64,000 nucleotides of DNA, from positions 11,751,782 to 11,815,781 of the forward strand of contig CM055108.1 in NCBI GenBank assembly GCA_029204225.1. Reading direction: 5' to 3'. This stretch comes from Diphasiastrum complanatum (lineage: Eukaryota > Streptophyta > Lycopodiopsida > Lycopodiales > Lycopodiaceae). Numbering within the stretch: position 1 is the stretch's first letter; each line of letters opens with the position of its first letter. Made by a program: the position numbers and the translations under genes. Shown here piece by piece: positions 56,690 through 64,000 of the stretch. Below the pieces are notes generated by a model that ran no database searches, was not told the origin of the DNA, and worked only from the letters and a program-made list of their open reading frames with translations.

Positions 56690-59271
56690 TCATGATGATC
56701 TTCTACTCAGCAATCATCTAATTTTCTCTTCATGTATGAACTTGCATGCTTTTGTAAACTTGTTGTATTGTGTGGACTTTGTTATATGTCGAATCTAAAC
56801 TCTGCAGTAGAACCACTGAAACGATTGACAAATGTAGTTTCGTTTTTCATTGGTTCCTCCATGTTGTGTATTTCGATGAAATACTGCTCGTGCTTGCCAG
56901 TGTGACTTCTCCATCCCTTGTGATGACCATACACTCAAGCTTCCGTATGTATTTGCAAAAAATGTTGTATGACCTCTTAGTATGTGCTGCATATGTCAAA
57001 ATCATAATGTTAGTCTTATGTTTGGATCTAAATATATATGAAAATTTGAAAGCATTTTGAAAATTTTATACTTACCATGTAATGAGTGATGTGATCTTCT
57101 CCCCATGCTTTTGATATTGCATTAACAAACTCGATACAAGTCCTTTGGACAGCTTTCTTATCAATATCAGAGTATTTTTCTTTGCTTAAAATAGCAATCA
57201 TACTATCAAGCTTTTTCCCTCACATCAACTTTAAGTACTTTGGTTTTTCCGTCTTTCTCGAAGTCCTGAGTGGCAGCAATAATATCTGTCCAGACTGAGT
57301 GTTGAATATTAGAAGCCTTACCAGTATGATTTGATAGAAAACGACATGTTTTTGCTCCTCCTATGCTTGGCTTAGTTGGCATGTTCCCATTCTTTCCTGA
57401 AAGCTTTTCATCTTTTTGAATTTTGGCATGTCCTTTATGGAGTCTAGCTTTTGATAAAACTTCTTCTAATCGAGAGATAGCTTCCTTTGCTAATGATGTC
57501 GGCTTAGTATTCCAAGCAAAAACTATATGAAGATAAATGATCTTTTCTATTAATCTAACTTCTGCATAAAGAGTGCAAACATGCACATTTTTTAAGGGGG
57601 TAGGCAGCACAGGCTTCCAATTTGGATTTGCATATTCTCTAGTAATTCCTTTACTCCTAGTTACATCTTTTGTCATTTTCATGCAGTACAAACAAGGCTG
57701 TTTTGATGTAGCACCGTGAGAGACATTATACATACATTTCAATGTTTTCAAATCACCTGCTAAGTGCCATTCAACATTGAAGTCTCCAACTCCTGGAACA
57801 TTGAGAAGTCCTCCATCCATATGGTCCTTGATGATCCTAGGATAAGATGTCCTTGAGAATATCCATATACCTGAAACGCTGCCAACCACCATATATCATT
57901 TTTTGACTGGACACTGAATTTGAAATCTTCTTGGTTCTCTATTTGTGATAGAGCACCATTCATGAGAGTTATACTAACCCTTTCCATCTTCTGCCCTTTC
58001 ACAATTTCTGACTCATCTAACTTAAGTACTATGATTATTCACCTTTTCATAGGTTATATCATAGAATGTGACGATGTATCTCAGCAAGTAATTTAGATCA
58101 ACAAATAAATTGTTTGATGAATTATAGAATATCGATCTTCCATCAGTTTCATACACCTCCTCAATATGAAATGGAGTTCCAGTGATCTTATGCATACCTA
58201 TGTTTAATGTATCCCTCTCTTTCTTCAAGTGATATGTCCTAGGGATTGGGACTTTTCTAGTTCGAACTTGCTTAAAAGCTTATCTAATTAGTTTAAATAT
58301 TGTTGCATATGCTTCCCTACTAATACCTGCAAAATCACAAGCACCCTAAACTATAGTCTTATCTAAAATATTTTGAATGTCCACCATCAAAGACTGCTAT
58401 TTTACACTTTACATTTGAAATCCTATTGTTCATCATGATACGCTCAGTGGATTTGCAAGTCAATATTGTGCCCAATGACATTCCTAGTGAAGCATTGTCT
58501 TTAATATTTCGAGGAGCTACTAATGCAGATCTGCAAAAAAAATAGATAGTTAACAAAATATCACCATAGCTGAAATTAAATCCAAATGTCATTGAAAGAC
58601 TTACAAAATTTAGAATATGCTTACTTGAATGCACGAATCCTTCTATTTCGATAACCTCCTTTTGAAAGCGTTTGAATATCCTTGCAACTTTGTCGCTTTC
58701 GCTTCTTACTTTCAGCCTTCTTCTTTACCAAATCCACATCCTTCAGTAATTGTAAGTTTTTAATACGAATAGATTGTAAGACTGATTGCATTTGCTCTAG
58801 TTCTGATTTGATATTGATTGTTATCTTCTGTAATGATTCATTATTTTTTCAAGTTGTTCATTTTCTTCTAACGTCTTTTGGAAATGACAATCTCTATTCT
58901 GAAAAGACATCCATTTTGGCTCACATATTATAAGAGGATATCCGAATTAACTCACCTTCTAAAAAGTGAACTTTATTCATATAAAGTTGTTTTCCATGGT
59001 TTGCAATCTTTCACAATATCCTAGTAATCCAATATGCCCATTGCATATCCATGTAACTAAATGAGTTATTGAAGAGAATGTGGGATGTGTCAAAGTGCTT
59101 GGATCTTGTGGATATAATGTTCCATTTGTCCACAAATCCATGTTTTTCTTTCCTTCTGCCCTGCAACGAGAACGATCTTCAGCAGATATTTGAACTCCTT
59201 TGCCTCCTCTTCTCTACAAAGGTGCCACATCAATAGGGATATCCACATGTAGATGATATAATGTCATCATC
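56690..59271 (-). pseudogene. Cassette gene T, copy II (transposase-like, all exons present, broken)
   Basis: From ATG at 59271: MMTLYHLHVDIPIDVAPL, a stop, RRGGKGVQIS, MDLWTNGTLYPQDPSTLTHP, GLLGYCERL, a coiled coil, and LSKGGYRNRRIRAFK. The intron 58531-58624 leads to SALVAPRNIKD. Later parts are VYETDGRS, ERVSITLMNGAL, WHLAGDLKTLKCMYNVSHGA, PCLYC and HVCTLYAEVRLIEKIIYLHI; then the intron 56987-57075 and HILRGHTTFFANTYGSLSVW + SSQGMEKSHWQARAVFHRNT. A deletion near 57880 removes the intron and about ten codons present in alpha, and a TAG near 56800 replaces CAG. The candidate acidic residues (in LDESE, AGDLK, and QGMEK or HAEV) and the CxxC fit a DDE-type transposase with a zinc insertion; the family is not identified. 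Confidence 0.6.
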
Positions 59272-60969
59272 AAAAAAATAATAGAGTAATCAGTTGCATC
59301 ACAGTACTATGACCAGATTCTATGAAGCAAAACAAAATACTCATCTTTGATTATATTATATACTATGTACGATCAATACAATCTCCATGCTTGTATGCTT
59401 GATTCAAATTTGGAAATGCCGCTCATTTTTTCATTCCAATAGGTAGTTGCGCTCATATTTCCATTCTCGTGGAAGGAATGCATATGTAAACATTTTGCAA
59501 TTTTTCCTGATTCAAATTTGGGGATGGCGGTCATATTCTAGATCCAGTGAAAATATTGCCCTTTTCGTAACCAATGGAGGGAATATTTTTGAATTTTATC
59601 AAGTTATACTGCGAACTGTTAACAGTTCTTAATTGTGACTATAGACACTGTGGTTAGATTATTGGGAGTTGGGGAGGCCTTGGGAGTGGTGTGGGCAAGC
59701 AAATAAACAATATTGTTTTATTTATTTTGATATTTTTGTATATCCTACATGGCATTCCTTAAAGGGTCTTTTTGATATTGAGAACTCCTCTAATGGTTCT
59801 CTCATTGTTAATTCAGGTTGTGTTCAACCATTCTACTAGAACGCTCTTGGCTTGAGGTAGTATCCACAAGAATTCACCAATGGTTATATTTATTCTATTG
59901 GATAATATACTGGTGAGAAATTTTGTTTGTGAATGTCAAGTTCTATCGTGTGGAAAGGAGCCACCTGATTCTGTAAGTGTTCATTCATGTCCAATCTTAG
60001 TGGCAACCAACTGGTGGTACTAGAACTTCTAGAGTTGAAGGGACTATAGTAGGGGATTTGGCTTGTGCTGCTATTGGTAGTATTTCTAGTTTGTAGTATG
60101 GTGGCTAGATCTACTCATGGATATAGTATAGTTTTAGAGAGGATCATCCACTTTTTAGGAATCTACCAAGCTTTCAAATGGAAAATAAACAAACAAGGAT
60201 GGAGCACCAAGGCTTTCCTGGGGCGAAAATAAAATTAAGTTGACTAAGGCTTACCCAACTAGCCTAGATTGACAAAACAATAAAACCGCCACAATAAACC
60301 GATGAAAAGGTGACAAGAGGAGGCCCGAGCACCTTCCCTCAAGCTATGCACCTTTCCAAAGGGAACACAAGTGACAGCAAGATAATCTCAAGAGAGAGCA
60401 ATTTAGCATAATCTCAAAAGTATTGTGTACAGTTCTTTTTGAAGATTTGTCATGGGGCCATCATCAAACTGCCTCATGGTATGCCTAAGGTGTCGAACAT
60501 GTTGTATTGGAGCTCATTCACCAACCAAACTGCTTTTTGGGTTGTGAGGGATAATTGCTCCCAAGCCCAATGTCAGGGAGTGTGCGTGTATAGATAGGAT
60601 ATGGCATGGGATTGAATGGAAGAAAATCTGGAATGGGGGGACATGTTGGAGTGTAAGCAAATGCAGGGGGGGGGGGGCGGGGGGTCATTGTGGGATGATA
60701 GGAGATGATTGTGGTAGGAGGGCTGGTGACTGAATGCGAGTCGGAGATGTGTGAAGTGGATTCGTTGTGGTGGTGGTGGATGTGGTTTGTGTGAATAGTT
60801 GTAAGGCAAAATCTATTGGAATTTAATCTAACTCCTACTCATCCCAACAACCCTTCTTCCTTCTCTAATTTTAACTCTCTCAAATGAAACCTGCAGAAAA
60901 TGAACTGCTTTTCAACAATCTGCATATAAGAACTAATTGTCGCTATAGTCTACATTTTTACTTAGGTTT
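59272..60969. other. No gene seen; contains a poly-G run
   Basis: There are no supported ORFs. A G-rich run (about 60667-60688, broken once by C) is on the plus strand. A CCACAA/CCACCA-rich minus-strand frame next to it is low complexity. Confidence 0.5.
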
Positions 60970-61360
60970 TCCCACAGGCAAAAAACCCGACACCCGACAC
61001 TGTCGCTAATTTTTACCTTCCTGAACAACTAAGTGTTTAGCGACACTTATGTAAGTTTTTTTTGGGCCATTTAGGCACTTCCAGAAAAGCGACACTTTTT
61101 GCAATAAGTGTGACACTACATTTTTACATGCAATTTTTGACAGGCAACAATAGGGCAAAAAGCAACACTTCTTTTTTATATGCAGTTTCTGACAGGCGAC
61201 AAAAAGGCGAAAAACCCGACACTGTAGTTTTACATGGAATATTACACAGATGACACTCTGTAGATATACACAGTATTTCAAGTGGCAAAAAATCCGACAC
61301 TGCAGTTTTACACGGGATACTACACAGGCGACACTCTATAGAAATACACAGTTTTTTTAA
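60970..61360. repeat. Degenerate tandem repeat, unit about 75-90 bp
   Basis: The phrases 'cgacactg(t/c)agttttaca' and 'tacacag(a/g)(t/c)gacactct' recur with their spacing kept, most clearly in the last two units (about 61211-61286 and 61287-61360). Earlier units are more diverged. No gene is associated. Confidence 0.6.
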
Positions 61361-61397
61361 GTATAGACTTTCTATATCTTCACGCTCCAATAACAAC

Positions 61398-62050
61398 TGT
61401 TCTAATTAGTCAGTTGATTAGTTGTTAAGAAATCTTGTAAATGTAAAGCTAGAATAATACAAGATCTTCCAGTTGCTATAAATGTAAATGAGCAATTGAA
61501 GATATCATAAGTTAGAAGTCATAAGTTATCTAACAAAGATACAATGACCAGAACGAGTCTTTTAGTAGCTGACTCCTCAAAGTTAGTGACTATAGAGAGA
61601 GGTAGAGATATTCAAAATGTTAGCAATTGTTTTGAATCTGTAAGTAGGATCACACTTATCATTGCAACTGTATTGTGACCTGATCGTTGTGTTTACAACA
61701 TTATAACACAAATTCGCTATTGTTCTATACTATCGCATTCTTATTGAATAATAATAACTCTCACTCCTCTTACACAAACATTATTATCAGAGAAATGTAT
61801 GGCTATCTCTAACGCCTAGATTAACTTTACATTCTCTTTAAATCAGATTATCAGTTGTAGAAGATTGCATGGCTATCTCAGATGCCTAATCGCCTCTACA
61901 ATTCCTCTTTCACGGCAGTCTAAGACTCCTACACTGATCATCTGATTCAACACAAAAGAACTGCTTGTAAACTCCATTTGCTAAGTAATCCACCATCCTG
62001 TTATTAAGAATTTTTGTTTCATCAATTGACATCAATCCAAAATGTCAACA
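61398..62050 (+). repeat. Copia 5' LTR (third copia family)
   Basis: The proposed LTR runs from TGTTCTAATTAG to AATGTCAACA, four bases before a primer binding site. The end is well supported by the primer site. The start is chosen by the TG dinucleotide and the usual size, and is less sure; the partner LTR lies beyond the window. Confidence 0.55.
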
Positions 62051-62054
62051 GATG

Positions 62055-62128
62055 TGGTATCAGAGCTGATAATTTACATTCCTCGCATCCCACAAAGTGG
62101 TATCAGAGCTCACAAGTGGTATCAGAGC
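62055..62128 (+). other. Three copies of the copia primer binding site
   Basis: TGGTATCAGAGC occurs at 62055-62066, 62098-62109 and 62117-62128. Only the first is next to the LTR end, where priming is expected. The other two lie in the leader. Confidence 0.9.
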
Positions 62129-62237
62129 CACAGGTTTATTGGATTACTAGAGTCTAGGACTTATAACAGAACTTAATACATTCTAGTTCTATAGAGTTGG
62201 TTCATTCAATTTGTGTTTTATCTCTTACTCAATTACA

Positions 62238-64000
62238 ATGGAAGGTTCAACCTCAGAGATCCTCTTGATCAACAAATTCAATGGAGATGACTTCCACATG
62301 TGGAAGTTTAAGATGAGGATGATCTTGATCGAGAAGGAGCTTTGGGGATATGTAAATAGTTCAATAGCCAAACCGGCAGAACCTAAACTGCTTCCAGCAT
62401 GGAAAGCAAAAGATGGCAAAGCACTTGCCATTGTATCCCTGAACCTAAAGGACACTCAGATTGCTCATGTATCAAACAACACCACCTCCAAAGAAGCGTG
62501 GGACATCCTTACAGGCATCTATGAGACCTCAGATGTTTCCCTTGTCTCTTCTTGAGAAAGAAGATATTGACACTCAAAATGAGTCTTAGGCACCTCAGTC
62601 AGCGACCATCTGAATGAGTTCAAACAGTTGCTAAACCACCTGGTTGCAATAGGTTCACCTATCTCAGAAGAAGACTCTATTATGTCTTTTCTTGTCAGTC
62701 TTCCATCCTCCTACAACAATTTAGTGTTGCTTCTTAGCAATACTCTAGCGTTGTCTCTCCAAAAATTGACAACAAGTCTGTTGCAAGAAGAAGTTAGGAG
62801 GAAAAGCTTGTCTTTGACAATGAGTACCAAATCCATGGCACTCTACTCAAACAAGCAATAGTCCAAGAAGAAGAAAGATTTCAAGGATAAGAAGACTTTG
62901 GCAGAATAGCCAGTAGCATCGCAACCACAACAATAGCAGCACAGTCAATCATTGTTTAAGACCAAGCTATTTTGCAGATATTGCAAAAGAACCAACCACG
63001 ACATCAAATACTGTCGCATCCTCAAGCACAATGAAGCAAGGAAGAAGATACAGCAGTAGCAAGAAGGCAACTCTGACACAATCAGAGGTTTGCAAGATGA
63101 TGATAAAGTGCTAATGGTACAAGATCAACCCAATAGAGATGCCCATCAATGGTATCTCGATTCAAGTGCTTTTTAGCACATGAAACCATGCAAAGACCTC
63201 TTCTCTACACTCACAACTACAATATCAAAGTATATCTTCTTTGGTGACTCCAGTTCACATCAAGTCGAAGGAAAAGGCTCTATTCGACTACAATTCTCTA
63301 ATGGCATCACCAGGCAACTTAATGGTGTACTTTATGCACCCAAGTTAACAAAGAACCTATTGTCTACTAGGAAGATCACTAAACATGGCTATAGAGCTTG
63401 TTCACTACCAGTCAATGTACTATTTTAGATGAGAATTCAAAAGATATTCTCTCTACTTACAAAGAAGGAAATTCATATATACTGAGTCATGATTTTACAC
63501 TTTCTGTGAGCGGTTCAGATGCTAATTTATGGCATCAAAGATTAGGTCATCTAAACATGCATTCAATCTTGTATATTCATCATAACAAAATGGTCAATGA
63601 CATGAATATAAATTTTGTTACTACAACTAATCAGTCTGTCTGTAAAAATTGCTTACTAGGGAAACAACCTAGAACTAGATTTCCAAGAGGACAAGCCAAA
63701 AGGGCGAAGTCCATTGTGTCACTGATACACAGTGACTTATGTGGTCCTATGAGCGTATCTTCCTTAGGTCAAGCTCTGTATTTTATTACATTCATTGATG
63801 ACTACTCCCAATTTACCAGAATTATGTTCATAAAGAACAAGTTAGAAGCATTTAGTTGTTTCAAAGATTTCAAGCAACACGCTGAGAATCAAATTGATCA
63901 GAGGATCAAGGCCCTACGGTCTGATTCAGGGGGAGAGTACTTATCAAATGAAATGAAGGACTACCTATCTTCATGTGGCGTGCACCATCAGTTTACTACG
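62238..64000 (+). pseudogene. Ty1/copia gag, protease and integrase, running off the window
   Basis: Gag starts at ATG 62238 (MEGSTSEILLINKFNGDDFH), with a UBN2-type core (TSKEAWDILTGIYE) and a frame change near 62545. The knuckle CRYCKRTNHDIKYC is near 62974. The protease site reads WYLDSS with a following stop at about 63175, where WYLDSGAS is usual. VLYAPKLTKNLLS precedes the pre-integrase part (LWHQRLGHLNMHS, CKNCLLGKQ). Integrase shows LIHSDLCGPM, FIDDYSQFT and LRSDSGGEY and is open from about 63421 to the edge. It is a different family from the copia elements at 9-23 kb. Confidence 0.9.

Overview
The window looks like a repeat-rich stretch of a land-plant nuclear genome. It is AT-rich and crowded with broken Ty1/copia and Ty3/gypsy retrotransposons that carry plant-type initiator-Met primer sites (TGGTATCAGAGC). 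It has spliceosomal introns, long (GA)n/(TC)n tracts, a plant-specific Dof-type zinc-finger gene and histone genes of plant CENH3 type. I cannot name the species; a lineage with a large, transposon-filled genome is likely, which is inference.

Layout. 1-4.8 kb: an LTR fragment, a decayed gypsy integrase and a decayed coiled-coil locus. 5.04-9.34 kb: left arm of a near-identical inverted repeat, holding a Dof gene killed by one nonsense codon. 9.3-13.8 kb: copia debris, including an unusual 487-codon ORF. 13.8-16.9 kb: first copy (alpha) of a multi-gene cassette, in the order T (+), S (-), B (+). 17.0-25.1 kb: a decayed copia element on the minus strand with two LTRs, then a solo-type LTR. 25.1-29.2 kb: gypsy leader and gag. 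29.2-36.4 kb: a direct duplication rich in microsatellites, split by a gypsy pol on the minus strand. 35.8-40.1 kb: right arm of the inverted repeat with the intact two-finger Dof gene. 40.3-42.1 kb: second copy of the coiled-coil locus. 42.2-48.9 kb: second cassette copy (I), scrambled by two internal inversions and a solo LTR. 48.9-53.4 kb: gypsy pol and a copia LTR. 53.4-59.3 kb: third cassette copy (II). 59.3-64 kb: unique sequence, a degenerate tandem repeat and the 5' half of a copia element that runs off the end.

The most interesting content is the three-copy cassette. Gene B encodes a centromeric-histone-H3-like (CENH3-like) fold; downstream in the same orientation comes a basic/Ser-Pro linker and, in copy I, a Ulp1-type (C48) cysteine protease domain. 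Gene S is transcribed divergently from B. It is spliced, intact in copy II (479 aa), and has a segment whose spacing resembles the histone H4 fold. Gene T is convergent with S; it is a multi-exon protein with a possible DDE/zinc-type transposase layout. In the two better preserved copies, B and S are separated by a dense cluster of CACGTG boxes (7 and 8 sites in about 260 bp) framed by outward-facing TATA boxes. Divergent H3/H4 promoters have this general arrangement. Whether the cassette is itself mobile is inferred from its copy number and its company; no terminal repeats were identified.
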